Numbered from the stretch's first letter, positions 50,904 to 59,540 are shown. The stretch is DNA of 64,000 nucleotides from Peptoniphilus_A harei_B (GCA_032560695.1 JAWGHR010000003.1:118510-182509), one strand, 5' to 3'. The notes: generated by a model from the sequence alone, not told the origin. Made by a program: numbers and translations.

Positions 50904-51377
50904 ATGGATAAAAATAGTTTATCACATACATCCTGGAATTGTAAGTATCACGTAGTATTTGCTCCAAAATATAGGAGACAAGTAATTTATGGAAGATTAA
51001 AACAAGATATAGGAAAAATATTGAGAGATCTATGTGATAGAAAAGGAATAAATATAATAGAAGCAGAATGCTGTCCAGACTACATTCATATGTTGTTGGA
51101 AATCCCACCAAAATATAGCATATCTCAAACAATGGGATATTTAAAAGGGAAAAGTAGTCTAATAATATTTGATAGGCATGCGAATTTAAAATACAAATAT
51201 GGGAATAGACACTTTTGGTGTAGAGGATACTATGTAGACACAGCAGGAAAGAATGCGAAAAAGATACAAGAATATATAAAAAATCAATTAAAAGAAGATT
51301 ACATGGCAGATCAAATAAGCATTAAAGAATTTGTTGACCCGTTTACGGGTGAGCAAGTAAACAAAAGCAAAAAATAA
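50904..51377 (+). CDS. tnpA: IS200-type Y1 transposase TnpA, with altered HUH motif
   Basis: 157-residue HUH-type single-strand transposase. WNCKYHVVFAPKYRRQVIYG at the start, the central IFDRHANLKYKYGNRHFWCRGYYVDT and the catalytic Tyr helix IQEYIKNQLKED are all intact. The HUH motif, normally H-x-H in PDHIHM, reads PDYIHM: codon TAC (Tyr) replaces His. Since both His bind the divalent metal, activity may be lost or reduced. The gene is otherwise full length with no frameshift, so the copy looks recent. Confidence 0.9.
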   Translation: MDKNSLSHTSWNCKYHVVFAPKYRRQVIYGRLKQDIGKILRDLCDRKGINIIEAECCPDYIHMLLEIPPKYSISQTMGYLKGKSSLIIFDRHANLKYKYGNRHFWCRGYYVDTAGKNAKKIQEYIKNQLKEDYMADQISIKEFVDPFTGEQVNKSKK

Positions 51378-51391
51378 GGTGCTTTAGCACC
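51378..51391 (+). terminator. Hairpin at the end of tnpA
   Basis: GGTGC-TTTA-GCACC directly after the tnpA stop; no T tract, so a structural rather than classic terminator. Confidence 0.4.
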
Positions 51392-51514
51392 AGCTGTGAA
51401 AATTGGTGCACGAGAAAGAAAGCTCGAAGCATGGAATGTTGCCGGTAACAGACCCTTATAGGGGCAAAACAAACCACCGGCTTAGCCGGTGGTTATGATT
51501 TGTTAACTTATAAA

Positions 51515-52507
51515 TTAATTGGCATTGGCATATTCCATGTTGTAAGCCTTACAAATTAGGTTTAAATTTTTGATGAAAATATACCAAGCAACAAAGATAC
51601 CTAAACCACAGAAGATTGATCCAATGAGAAGCCATAACAAGAAGGAAGATCCATTGTCTTGGGTGTATCTATTGTATCTTGGAGCATTAGATTGAATTCT
51701 ATTCATTACATTAAATTCCCAGAATAAACAATAGATGTTACAAGTTATTATTCCCAAGAAAAAGAATTTCATAAGTCCACTTGTTTCTTCTCCGTCACCA
51801 TCACAAACTATATTTATGCTATCTGAAATCTTGTAGACAAAATACAATTGATAAAATCCACAAGTTATAAAGCATAGAAGTATATATAGGGGGAAGGACC
51901 AGTCGTCTTTTACATAGCCCCTAAAGGGAGCTGGACCAAGATTTCTTCCATAATTGCTGTAAGAATTGTAGGAGCTTGAATAATTATAATTGTTGCTAAA
52001 GCTGTTGCCATTATGCTCGTTGTTATAAGCATTTTGATTCTTATAACTTTCAAACTTTTGAGCCTTTTTGGCCTCAGATCTTTCTTGAAATTCGCTTTTG
52101 CTCTTGTCAAAAACTGACATAAGGACATTAATAGTATTATTAAGTTCTCTTTTTAAAAATTCTACATCAGAGATATTTGAAAAGTAATTATCAGGATAAA
52201 TTCTTTCCTTGCTGTTTCCAATAAAATAAATAAGGCCTATAACTATAAGCGCAACAATAACTAGGTAAAAATTACCATAGAAGCCACCGTAGTAAAAAAT
52301 TTTGGAAATTATGAATAAAAATATATTTGTAATTAATAAAAATATACCAGAGATTAAAAGGCCGTTAAATAATTCCTTGTTCTTGCCAGTGTTCCAATTT
52401 TTAAAAATTGAAAAGAGGGAGAAGGTCATAAAAACTAAGGATATAGCCATGCCTCCTAGGAAGGGCAGACTAAATAAAAAATATAAAAAACTTGAAAATC
52501 CCATCAT
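51515..52507 (-). CDS. Membrane protein with C-terminal DUF4234-like domain, 330 aa
   Basis: N-terminal membrane segments (about 6-30, 45-68 and 75-95), a charged stretch, an Asn/Ser/Tyr-rich linker (about 155-195, NYNYSSSYNSYSNYG) and then a DUF4234-like region (about 205-325). That region has paired membrane helices, LLCFITCGFYQLYFVYKISD and FFLGIITCNIYCLFWEF, with conserved Cys and Tyr. The function of DUF4234 is unknown. It overlaps the zinc-ribbon gene by four bases. The right-end hairpin of the IS lies just downstream and may now act as its terminator. Confidence 0.72.
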   Translation of the reverse strand: MMGFSSFLYFLFSLPFLGGMAISLVFMTFSLFSIFKNWNTGKNKELFNGLLISGIFLLITNIFLFIISKIFYYGGFYGNFYLVIVALIVIGLIYFIGNSKERIYPDNYFSNISDVEFLKRELNNTINVLMSVFDKSKSEFQERSEAKKAQKFESYKNQNAYNNEHNGNSFSNNYNYSSSYNSYSNYGRNLGPAPFRGYVKDDWSFPLYILLCFITCGFYQLYFVYKISDSINIVCDGDGEETSGLMKFFFLGIITCNIYCLFWEFNVMNRIQSNAPRYNRYTQDNGSSFLLWLLIGSIFCGLGIFVAWYIFIKNLNLICKAYNMEYANAN

Positions 52508-53169
52508 AATAAACCTCCTATAAATGAAAAGAAGAATCCAAAGAAAGCAAGGACTGTTGTTATAGAGGCAATACCTGTTACAATCATAAAGATTAAAGCG
52601 ATTATTTTTACAGGACTTAAGCCAGCCTCTCCACTATAATTTTCTTTTTTATTATAAGTAGTGTCTTCTTTATAAATTTTTTCTTCCTTTACTCTTTGCT
52701 TTTGTGAAGAATCTTCTTTTAAATCTTCACTTGGTCTTATTATTTCCTTATGAACTTCAAGCTTTGGAGGAGCCTTATCCTCATCTCTAGCTAAGATCAC
52801 TGGAGCTTCTACTCTCTCATCAAGTGGGTCATCTAAAATTTGTGGAGTTTCAACTATTTCTATTTTTTCAACTTTTTCAAACTTTTCTTCTTTAAATAAT
52901 TCTTCTTTTTGCGATTCTCTTGAAAGACTTAAATCTTCCTTGATCTCTTCAGCAATTTCTTCTTGAACTTTTTCATTATTAGAAGGTTTTTCTTCAAATT
53001 CATCAGGCACTAGGTCCATGGGATCCTCATCGATTATTGGAGCCTTAAATTCCTTTAAATTTTCTTTTTTGGTCTCTAGCTTGTCAGGATCTACTGGGGC
53101 AGGTGCACCGCATTGGTCACAGAACTTCATATATTCGCCCAGCCTGTTGCCGCACTTAATACAAAACAT
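52504..53169 (-). CDS. Zinc-ribbon membrane protein, 221 aa
   Basis: An N-terminal zinc ribbon (CIKCGNRL...CDQCG, residues 3-20), then a long acidic disordered stretch rich in Glu/Lys (about 25-180), and one or two C-terminal membrane segments (about 182-220, ending FSFIGGLL). Such proteins are common next to DUF4234 or DUF2752 genes. No enzymatic domain is visible. It is coupled to the DUF4234 gene by overlap. Confidence 0.7.
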   Translation of the reverse strand: MFCIKCGNRLGEYMKFCDQCGAPAPVDPDKLETKKENLKEFKAPIIDEDPMDLVPDEFEEKPSNNEKVQEEIAEEIKEDLSLSRESQKEELFKEEKFEKVEKIEIVETPQILDDPLDERVEAPVILARDEDKAPPKLEVHKEIIRPSEDLKEDSSQKQRVKEEKIYKEDTTYNKKENYSGEAGLSPVKIIALIFMIVTGIASITTVLAFFGFFFSFIGGLL

Positions 53170-53172
53170 AAG

Positions 53173-53580
53173 TCACCTCATCAATTCTTTCAAAAAATTA
53201 AAAATCCTATAGAAGATGGATTCATAGGGTCTGAAGACAACGATGGTGTCTTTTGGGTCCATCATCCTAAAAATATATACCGTTAAAAACACAAGAACAA
53301 AGAAAATTTCTAGTCCTCTTAAAAACTTTTTTGAGAACTTGTCCCTAAATATATAAATAATAAGTCCAAGGGCTGGGAGAATAAATAGTGGATGATAATA
53401 ATAGGCTGACTTGAAGTCCAAGCTTAGAAGACTAAGATAGGCCCTAGTCATCCCACAACCTGGGCAAGACACGCCAGTTATGAATTTAATTGGGCAAGTT
53501 ATGCCAAAAACTTGTAAAATTCCATATATAAAAATTACCAGTACTATGAAAACAAGTAAGCTATTTTTATCTCTCTTCAC
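53173..53580 (-). CDS. DUF2752 membrane protein, 135 aa
   Basis: Three or four membrane segments with the DUF2752 signature CPIKFITGVSCPGCGMTRAYLSLLSLD: two Cys in CPGCGMTRA, then the (Y)HPLFILPAL motif. The role is unknown. First gene of a three-gene operon, with two bases between it and the zinc-ribbon gene. Confidence 0.8.
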   Translation of the reverse strand: MKRDKNSLLVFIVLVIFIYGILQVFGITCPIKFITGVSCPGCGMTRAYLSLLSLDFKSAYYYHPLFILPALGLIIYIFRDKFSKKFLRGLEIFFVLVFLTVYIFRMMDPKDTIVVFRPYESIFYRIFNFLKELMR

Positions 53581-53713
53581 TGCGATATTTCCTTTGTATA
53601 AAATGTTTTCCTAGATATCATTATACACAAATAAATTTATAAAATCTATTTGTTAGTAGAGATATAAAAATTTAGTATCATAAATTTAATATTAGGAAAA
53701 GCTTATTTCATTT

Positions 53714-53722
53714 TGTTATAAT
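53714..53722 (+). promoter_or_regulatory. Extended -10 promoter of the cysteine desulfidase gene
   Basis: TGTTATAAT 30 bp before the ATG; ribosome binding site AAGGAG near 53740. Confidence 0.5.
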
Positions 53723-53751
53723 AAATATAGATATAAAATAAGGAGATTTTT

Positions 53752-54996
53752 ATGGATTACAATAAATATTTAAAGGAAAAAATGGTGCCAGCCTTTGGCT
53801 GTACTGAGCCCATAGCTTTGGCTTTTGCAGCAAGTCGTGCAAGATTCATCTTAGGAGAAGATCCAGAGAGAATAAAGGCAAGCTTATCGGGCAATATTAT
53901 AAAAAATGTAAATAGCGTCAAGGTACCAGGTACAGATGGGAGAAAGGGAATTGAAATTTCTCTTGCAGCTGGAGCCTTCTTAGGAGATTATACAAAAAAA
54001 CTTGAAGTATTATCTGATGTAGATAAGTCAAAGCTTGAATACTTAGACGATTTAATAGAGAAGGGACTATGCGACATTGAACTTCTTCATGAGAAGAAGG
54101 GTCTTTACATCGACGTATCCATGGAAAAAGGAGAAAAAAATTCTCGTGTAGTTATAAAGGACTTCCACACAAATATTATTTTTGAAAGTCTAAATGATGA
54201 AGTTCTTCTTGAAAAAAAGGATGACTATGAGGAAGTAGAGGGCAAGGTTGACCTTTCCTTTGACAAGATTTATGACTTTGCAAAAAATGGAAATTATGAT
54301 GACATTATTGATATCTTAGACAAGGAAATTGAATACAACTACGCCATTGCCAAGGAGGGAATCGAAAATCCTTGGGGAGCAAATATTGGCAAGATGGTAC
54401 TAGAAGAAGCAGGAGACAAGTATTCTGAAAAACTTGTAGCTTACGCAGCTGCAGGCTCAGACGCCCGTATGTCTGGCTGTGAAAAGCCTGTTGTCATAAA
54501 CTCTGGATCAGGCAACCAAGGGATCACAGTTTCTGTTCCAATAATTATCTATGACAAGGACCACGATATAGAAAAAGACAAACTTTACAGGGCCCTTATC
54601 TTTGCCAACCTAATTGGTCTTTATATCAAGGAAGGGATTGGCGAACTTTCAGCCTACTGTGGAGTTGTATCTGCAGGTTGCGCTTCAGTTTGTGGTCTTG
54701 CATTTATGAAAGATGAGGACAAAAATATAATCAAGGAAACTTTAACCAACGCTCTTGCAACAAACTCTGGCCTAATTTGTGACGGCGCCAAAGAATCCTG
54801 TGCCATAAAAATTGCATCAAGCCTAAAGATGGGCTTCTTGGCATATAAACAAGCCAAGTCAGGCAATTCTTTTAAGGCAGGCGACGGAATTGTCAAGGGT
54901 GACATAGACGAGATGATAAAAACTGTGGGTCACATTGCCATGGAAGGAATGAGGGAGACAGACGAAGTTATCTTGAGAGAGATGATTGGTAAATAA
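53752..54996 (+). CDS. L-cysteine desulfidase / UPF0597-family protein (CyuA-like)
   Basis: Cytoplasmic iron-sulfur enzyme family that splits L-cysteine to sulfide, ammonia and pyruvate (CdsB/CyuA) or acts on serine. The full 414 residues are present. The Cys candidates for the cluster are in FGCTEPIALAFA (Cys17), AGCASVCGLAF and CDGAKESCAIKI. GSGNQGITVSVPI is the conserved glycine block. No transporter (cyuP) is adjacent. It is monocistronic; a bidirectional terminator follows. Confidence 0.88.
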   Translation: MDYNKYLKEKMVPAFGCTEPIALAFAASRARFILGEDPERIKASLSGNIIKNVNSVKVPGTDGRKGIEISLAAGAFLGDYTKKLEVLSDVDKSKLEYLDDLIEKGLCDIELLHEKKGLYIDVSMEKGEKNSRVVIKDFHTNIIFESLNDEVLLEKKDDYEEVEGKVDLSFDKIYDFAKNGNYDDIIDILDKEIEYNYAIAKEGIENPWGANIGKMVLEEAGDKYSEKLVAYAAAGSDARMSGCEKPVVINSGSGNQGITVSVPIIIYDKDHDIEKDKLYRALIFANLIGLYIKEGIGELSAYCGVVSAGCASVCGLAFMKDEDKNIIKETLTNALATNSGLICDGAKESCAIKIASSLKMGFLAYKQAKSGNSFKAGDGIVKGDIDEMIKTVGHIAMEGMRETDEVILREMIGK

Positions 54997-55060
54997 ATTT
55001 TAATTAGCAAGAAAATTTATATTGTAAAATAAGTTAAAAGTTTATAAAAATTCACACAAA

Positions 55061-55097
55061 AAGACGAAGTCCAATGACCTCGTCTTATTTTTTAACA
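55061..55097. terminator. Bidirectional terminator
   Basis: AAGACGA/TCGTCTT with a twelve-base loop, A tract to the left and TTTTTT to the right, between convergent genes. Confidence 0.7.
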
Positions 55098-55102
55098 ATT
55101 TT

Positions 55103-56545
55103 TTATTTTTCAAGAACTTCATAGCCCATGTTTTTCAAAATTCCTGTTACAGAATTTTCTGGTACAAGGTGGGCTGCACCAACTAGGATGAAGTAGGTAT
55201 TTTCTCCATCTTCCTTTAGCATGGCATCAATTTTTTTGGCCATATTCTTGTCCCTTTCACTTAAGAGGGCCTCGTTAAATTTTTCTGAAGCCTCATCGCC
55301 TGTCCTTGAAAGGATTTTTTTCATCTTTGCCCTGTCGCCAGCTGACCAGGCAGCAAGCATATTATCTACACCAGCGTTGATGTTCTTGTAACCATTTTGC
55401 TCAATCTCTGTGGTCACAGACTCAATCATCTTTATATAGGAAGCTTGGTCAAAGTTAGAAAGCAGATTTGCTTGAAACTCCATGGACTCAAGCTCGCCTA
55501 TTTCAATTTTATTTAAGATACTCATGGCCACAAAGTAGGATTCCACTCCAAAGGAAGCCCTAGGTGCATCAAGTCTTGGGTCAATTGATAGGGTATTGTA
55601 AACTGCCCAAGGTCTAAGCTTGATTAGCTTGTCTTCAGTTAGGCCAAAGCCCTTAAAGATCCTTAGGACCCTTCCGTAGAGTTCATCGCCCAAGTCTTCT
55701 TTTAGGTTTCCCCCATCCTGGTAATAGAGTTTTTCTTCCATCTTCTTAGCTTCTTTTTTATTAGTAGTGTCAATTTCCATAAAAATCTTGTCAGAAGACT
55801 TTAAGGCATTTAGAATTTCATCGTCAATAGGATAGAGCCAGTCCCTGCCCACGTGGATGGACCCCAGCATATAAATCTTATTGCCCTTGTTGTTAATTTC
55901 ATAGAAGAAGCCCTTTGAAGTCTTGCCATTATCTTGGAGGACCTTGTTTACAGCCCTCTTGTAGAGGCAGACCATCTCCTGGAAGGGAATTTTTTCATTT
56001 AAGTAGATTTCATCATCTGACCCCAAAAATATTTTGGAGTCTCTTAGGTCTTTTATTTCAAACTTATCCTTATTTAAAAGTTTTGAAATTGAATTTAGAG
56101 TTTCAAGTCGGCTTAGGTCTTTAAAGGCAAAGTCTCCACCAGTTTTTAGTCCACTTTTTTCAAGTTTATCTTTAGAAAGCTTGTAAGTTTCTCTTGCGTC
56201 TTCAAGAGCCACAGCTTTTCTAAAGTCCCTTCCTTCATAAAATGGTTTAGCAGGTAGAATTCCCATGAATTGGGCATCGTTAAGGTCTTTTACTGCCCAG
56301 GAAGAATAGGAAGGACCCTGTTTTTTCTTAGGGCCTTCTTTTGATTTGACCTCGTGGGCCTCCTCAATTTTTTTATCTAGGGTATTTTGTGGATTTTTAT
56401 TTTCATCACTTGTCTTAACTGTCTCCACTTTTTCAATTTTTACTTCAGCTACTTGAGGAGCGACTTCCTCATCAGCTGCCAGGGCTGGACTCATTAAAAG
56501 TGGTATAAGTCCAAGTCTTAAAAGTAGGTTTTTTATTTTTTTCAT
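55103..56545 (-). CDS. Secreted TraB/GumN-family protein with degenerate SLH-like repeats
   Basis: 480 aa with a signal peptide (1-23, ALAA). The middle part (about 80-200) looks like degenerate S-layer homology repeats: SSWAVKDLNDAQFMGIL, FKDLSRLE and a region starting LNEKIPFQEMV. The C-terminal half (about 205-480) is the TraB/GumN domain with both conserved motifs, GSIHVGRDW and GAAHLVPEN, and the ME(I/F)D acidic motif. Relatives are thought to be metal-dependent peptidase-like proteins; the activity is not established here. The ATG follows the stop of the CobD-like gene with no gap (TAAATG) and uses a ribosome binding site inside it. Confidence 0.82.
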   Translation of the reverse strand: MKKIKNLLLRLGLIPLLMSPALAADEEVAPQVAEVKIEKVETVKTSDENKNPQNTLDKKIEEAHEVKSKEGPKKKQGPSYSSWAVKDLNDAQFMGILPAKPFYEGRDFRKAVALEDARETYKLSKDKLEKSGLKTGGDFAFKDLSRLETLNSISKLLNKDKFEIKDLRDSKIFLGSDDEIYLNEKIPFQEMVCLYKRAVNKVLQDNGKTSKGFFYEINNKGNKIYMLGSIHVGRDWLYPIDDEILNALKSSDKIFMEIDTTNKKEAKKMEEKLYYQDGGNLKEDLGDELYGRVLRIFKGFGLTEDKLIKLRPWAVYNTLSIDPRLDAPRASFGVESYFVAMSILNKIEIGELESMEFQANLLSNFDQASYIKMIESVTTEIEQNGYKNINAGVDNMLAAWSAGDRAKMKKILSRTGDEASEKFNEALLSERDKNMAKKIDAMLKEDGENTYFILVGAAHLVPENSVTGILKNMGYEVLEK

Positions 56546-57625
56546 TTATTTCACCTCTTGGTAAATTTCCCTTAGGTTTTCTATTAGTCTTTCATTGGCA
56601 TCATCATCTAAGATGCAAAATCTAAAATATGATTTGTCTAAATTTTTAAAACTTTCGCAGTTTCTTACTACAAGACCCTTTCTCATGAGTTTCTCACGCA
56701 AGACTCCTGCATCAGGACCCCTTAAGATTTTAACCAATACAAAGTTGCCAAAAGAATCATAGGCTTTTAAATTTTCTATATCAGAAAGTTCCTCATAAAA
56801 ATTTTCTCTACGGGTCCTTATAAAGTCGTAGACTTCCTTGATATAGGCCTCATCAGAGAACATGACCTTGCCGCAAATTTCTGCCACAGAATTAATCTGC
56901 CAGAGGACTTCTTTGTCCTTGAAAAATTTCAAAAGTCCTTCATTTGATGTCAGTCCATAGCCAAGTCTTATGCCAGGAAGGGCAAAAAACTTAGAAGTCC
57001 CCCTCACGACAATTAACTTGTCATAGGACTTTGTCAAAGATGATGAGGAGAAAGTCGCCATGTCTGTGAACTCAATATAAGTTTCGTCCACCAAGACCTT
57101 GGCACTAGTTTCTCTTAAAATTCTTTCAATTTCAGATTTTTTTAAAATTGTTCCCGTAGGATTGTTGGGATTTGCAAAAATCAAGAAATCAATATTTTTT
57201 TCATTGATTGTATTTATTAGCTGGTCTAAATTTATTTTAAAATCATTTTTTTCTTCTAAATTATATTCGATTATGTAGGAAGAAATTTTCCTTAATTCCC
57301 TCTCATACTCAGAGTAACAAGGCGATAGGATCATAGAAGTTTTTGGGGCAAAATAGTGGATTGCATCCCTTAAAATCTCTGTAGACCCAAGACCCAGTAC
57401 AATATTTTTATCATCACAAGATGCGTAAGAGGATATAGCTCTTCTTAAGTCAACGTAGTCCACGTCAGGGTAAGTTGAAAGTAAGTTTAAATTGTTTTTT
57501 AAACTATCAAGGGCCCTCTTAGATGGTCCCAGTGGATTTATGTTTGAAGAAAAATCTCTAATGTCTTCAATTTTTATGCCTTCGACCTTGGCAATTTCAA
57601 AGACATTTGCGCCGTGACTATTCAT
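56546..57625 (-). CDS. CobD/HisC-like PLP-dependent aminotransferase
   Basis: Fold-type I PLP enzyme, 359 aa from the ATG at 57625 (GAGGTG upstream); a longer frame upstream has no support. The start HGANVFEIAKVEG...DFSSNINPLGPS is typical of L-threonine-O-3-phosphate decarboxylase CobD. ANPNNPTG binds PLP, and Lys in RGTSKFFALPGIRLGYG is the Schiff-base residue. No cobalamin or histidine genes lie nearby, so CobD is the best guess by sequence and HisC is the alternative. Confidence 0.8.
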   Translation of the reverse strand: MNSHGANVFEIAKVEGIKIEDIRDFSSNINPLGPSKRALDSLKNNLNLLSTYPDVDYVDLRRAISSYASCDDKNIVLGLGSTEILRDAIHYFAPKTSMILSPCYSEYERELRKISSYIIEYNLEEKNDFKINLDQLINTINEKNIDFLIFANPNNPTGTILKKSEIERILRETSAKVLVDETYIEFTDMATFSSSSLTKSYDKLIVVRGTSKFFALPGIRLGYGLTSNEGLLKFFKDKEVLWQINSVAEICGKVMFSDEAYIKEVYDFIRTRRENFYEELSDIENLKAYDSFGNFVLVKILRGPDAGVLREKLMRKGLVVRNCESFKNLDKSYFRFCILDDDANERLIENLREIYQEVK

Positions 57626-57655
57626 TTTAACACCTCGTTTTCTATTGTACCCTAT

Positions 57656-57684
57656 TTGGTAAAATTTTACATATATTATATAAT
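57656..57684 (+). promoter_or_regulatory. Promoter of threonine aldolase gene with palindrome in the spacer
   Basis: TTGGTA (57656-57661), 17-bp spacer, TATAAT (57679-57684). A perfect 12-bp palindrome GTAAAATTTTAC (57659-57670) covers the -35/spacer and lies between divergent genes. Confidence 0.6.
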
Positions 57685-57712
57685 AAGGGGTAAGAAGAAG
57701 GTGAGGTGGCTT

Positions 57713-58711
57713 ATGAATAATTTTAGAAATGATTACAGTGATTTTGGATCCAAGGAAATCTACCAAGAGATAGAAAGGATTTTTGATAAAAAAGTTTCTG
57801 GCTATGGGACTGATGAAATATCAAATGAAGCTAGGGACTTAATTTTAAGAGAAATTGGAAGGGACGCGGACATTGAGTTTGTGTCTGGAGGGACTGCTAC
57901 AAATATTTTGGCGACGACCTTTGGTCTTAGGCCCTATGAAGCAGTTTTATCTGCATCAACAGGCCACATTACCCACCACGAGACTGGGTCCATTGAAGCC
58001 ACAGGCCACAAGGTTGTGACTCTAGAGACCAATGACGGCAAGTTAAGGGCTGATGAAATCAAAAAATTTATCGATGACCAGCCAGGAGAAATTGACGTAA
58101 GGATTAAGGTTGTCTATATTTCTCAAACTACTGAAGTGGGAACAGTTTATTCCATAGATGAAATCAAAGAAATGTATGAAGTCTGCCAGGAAAAGGACCT
58201 TTATCTTTATATAGACGGAGCGAGAATTGCCCACGCCATGGCTGCCAATTCTAGTAAATTGTCTGACTACGCCAAGTATTCCCACATTTTTTCTATTGGC
58301 GGAACAAAAAATGGGGCAATCTTTGGTGAAGCCCTGGTGATTTTAGATGAAAACTTGAAGAAAGACTTTAGATATTACTTAAAACAAAGGGGAGCCATGA
58401 TGGCAAAGTCCTTCTTGATTGGTCTATCTTTTAAGGTCTTATTCCAAGATGGACTTTATTACGAGAATGGCAAGAAGGCCTATGAAATGTCAAGACTTTT
58501 AGTTGAAGGTCTAAAGGATTTGGGAAGAGAACCAGTATTCTCTGAATCCAACCAAGTTTTTATAAAATCTAGCCCAGAAGAAATTGAAAAATTGAAAAAA
58601 GAAAATATTTTTGAAATAGAAAACAAGAAGGAGTCTATAATTAGGCTTGTGACAAATTACAGGACTAGTGAAGAGGAAGTAAGAGGATTTTTAAATTCTA
58701 TAAATAATTAG
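57713..58711 (+). CDS. Low-specificity L-threonine aldolase-like enzyme
   Basis: PLP enzyme splitting L-threonine or allo-threonine to glycine and acetaldehyde. The chosen start at 57713 (GAGGTG upstream) gives MNNFRNDYSDFGSKEIY, 332 residues; the open frame begins 33 codons earlier in the promoter region, so I reject that. FVSGGTATNILA, HETGSIEATGHKVV, YIDGARIAHAMA and the PLP Lys in SIGGTKNGAIFGEA are present. A nine-base-later gene for a hemerythrin-like protein shares the transcript. Confidence 0.88.
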   Translation: MNNFRNDYSDFGSKEIYQEIERIFDKKVSGYGTDEISNEARDLILREIGRDADIEFVSGGTATNILATTFGLRPYEAVLSASTGHITHHETGSIEATGHKVVTLETNDGKLRADEIKKFIDDQPGEIDVRIKVVYISQTTEVGTVYSIDEIKEMYEVCQEKDLYLYIDGARIAHAMAANSSKLSDYAKYSHIFSIGGTKNGAIFGEALVILDENLKKDFRYYLKQRGAMMAKSFLIGLSFKVLFQDGLYYENGKKAYEMSRLLVEGLKDLGREPVFSESNQVFIKSSPEEIEKLKKENIFEIENKKESIIRLVTNYRTSEEEVRGFLNSINN

Positions 58712-58719
58712 GAGGAATT

Positions 58720-59355
58720 ATGTTAGAAAGAAATATGACAGTTGAAGCTGCAGTAATGGAAAACCCAAAGGTCTTAAAGGAAATCCAAAAGCTTGGAGGA
58801 GAATACGACTTTATAGCTATGGAAAGGCTTGAAGATGCCCTAGAATCTCTTGGAGAAAACTACGACTTGTTTATCAAAAAAGTTGAAGGACAAGATGACT
58901 TCAAGGATATGGACAGGGTTAGGAAGATGAGTAAGGAAGAATTAATCCACTATATCGTAGAAGAAATTCACCCACAAGAACTTGCTACAACGGAAAAAAT
59001 CGACGAAATCTTTAGGGGAGCTATTAAAAAATATTACAGGGAAAGAGGAGAACAACTCTTTGTAATCTATGAAGTCCTTCTTCTTATTAAGGCAGAACTT
59101 ATTTCTCACTTTGCCAGCGAAGAAGAGTTTGAATTTAAGGATGCTCTTGCAGGAAAGGACGTGGACTTCGAAAACCTACTTGCAGAACACGAAAAGACTA
59201 TTGGTCTATTTGACAGGATCAAGTACCTAACTCGTGATTACAAGATGAACGCAGAAGAACCAGAAATCAAGGAACTAAACAAGCTTATGGGAGAACTTGA
59301 CGAGGACATGAGGAGACACATCTATATAGAAAACGAAATTCTATTTAAGATGTAA
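58720..59355 (+). CDS. Hemerythrin-like di-iron protein (RIC/ScdA-related), cysteine-less
   Basis: 211 aa. The N-terminal region (1 to about 55) resembles the ScdA_N (DUF542) helix pair, but the usual Cys-Cys-Gly of that domain is absent (KLGGEYDFIAMERL). The C-terminal four-helix part (about 70-211) has His/Glu residues at plausible di-iron positions: HYIVEEIHPQEL, LISHFASEEEFEF, LLAEHEKTIG and MRRHIYIENEILF. RIC proteins repair iron-sulfur clusters after nitric oxide or oxidative damage. It could act likewise, or in oxygen sensing. Confidence 0.75.
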   Translation: MLERNMTVEAAVMENPKVLKEIQKLGGEYDFIAMERLEDALESLGENYDLFIKKVEGQDDFKDMDRVRKMSKEELIHYIVEEIHPQELATTEKIDEIFRGAIKKYYRERGEQLFVIYEVLLLIKAELISHFASEEEFEFKDALAGKDVDFENLLAEHEKTIGLFDRIKYLTRDYKMNAEEPEIKELNKLMGELDEDMRRHIYIENEILFKM

Positions 59356-59426
59356 GTTTTTGGGAAATATAAGATTTTAAAAATAAATAAGAGTAGCACT
59401 GGGGAGTGTAAAAATATTTAAAAGTA

Positions 59427-59459
59427 AAATGGTTTAGCTTTGTCTAGGCCATTTTTTAT
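59427..59459 (+). terminator. Terminator of the threonine aldolase/hemerythrin operon
   Basis: Eleven-bp stem AAATGGTTTAG/CTAGGCCATTT (two G-T pairs) with a T run. Confidence 0.75.
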
Positions 59460-59540
59460 TGTTCCGATGAAGGCTTCCTATTATTCCTTTTGCATTGATA
59501 TCCTTCCGAAGAAGAAAAATTATCTCATAAAAATAATTTT

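Larger units (their letters stand above)
50770..51505 (+). mobile_element. IS200-type insertion sequence (IS200/IS605 family)
   Basis: Element with a single Y1 transposase gene and, as in this family, subterminal hairpins instead of inverted terminal repeats: left ACCACCAGC-TAT-GCTGGTGGT (50788-50808) and right ACCACCGGC-TTA-GCCGGTGGT (51473-51493). The ends given are approximate because single-strand transposition leaves no target duplication. It is inserted between the convergent glpK and the membrane-protein gene at 51515. No tnpB is present. Confidence 0.85.

Noticed and set aside
57614..57712. N-terminal extensions of both the threonine aldolase and CobD-like genes into their shared spacer
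   Set aside because: The extended frames run through the promoter elements and lack ribosome binding sites; the internal ATGs have them.
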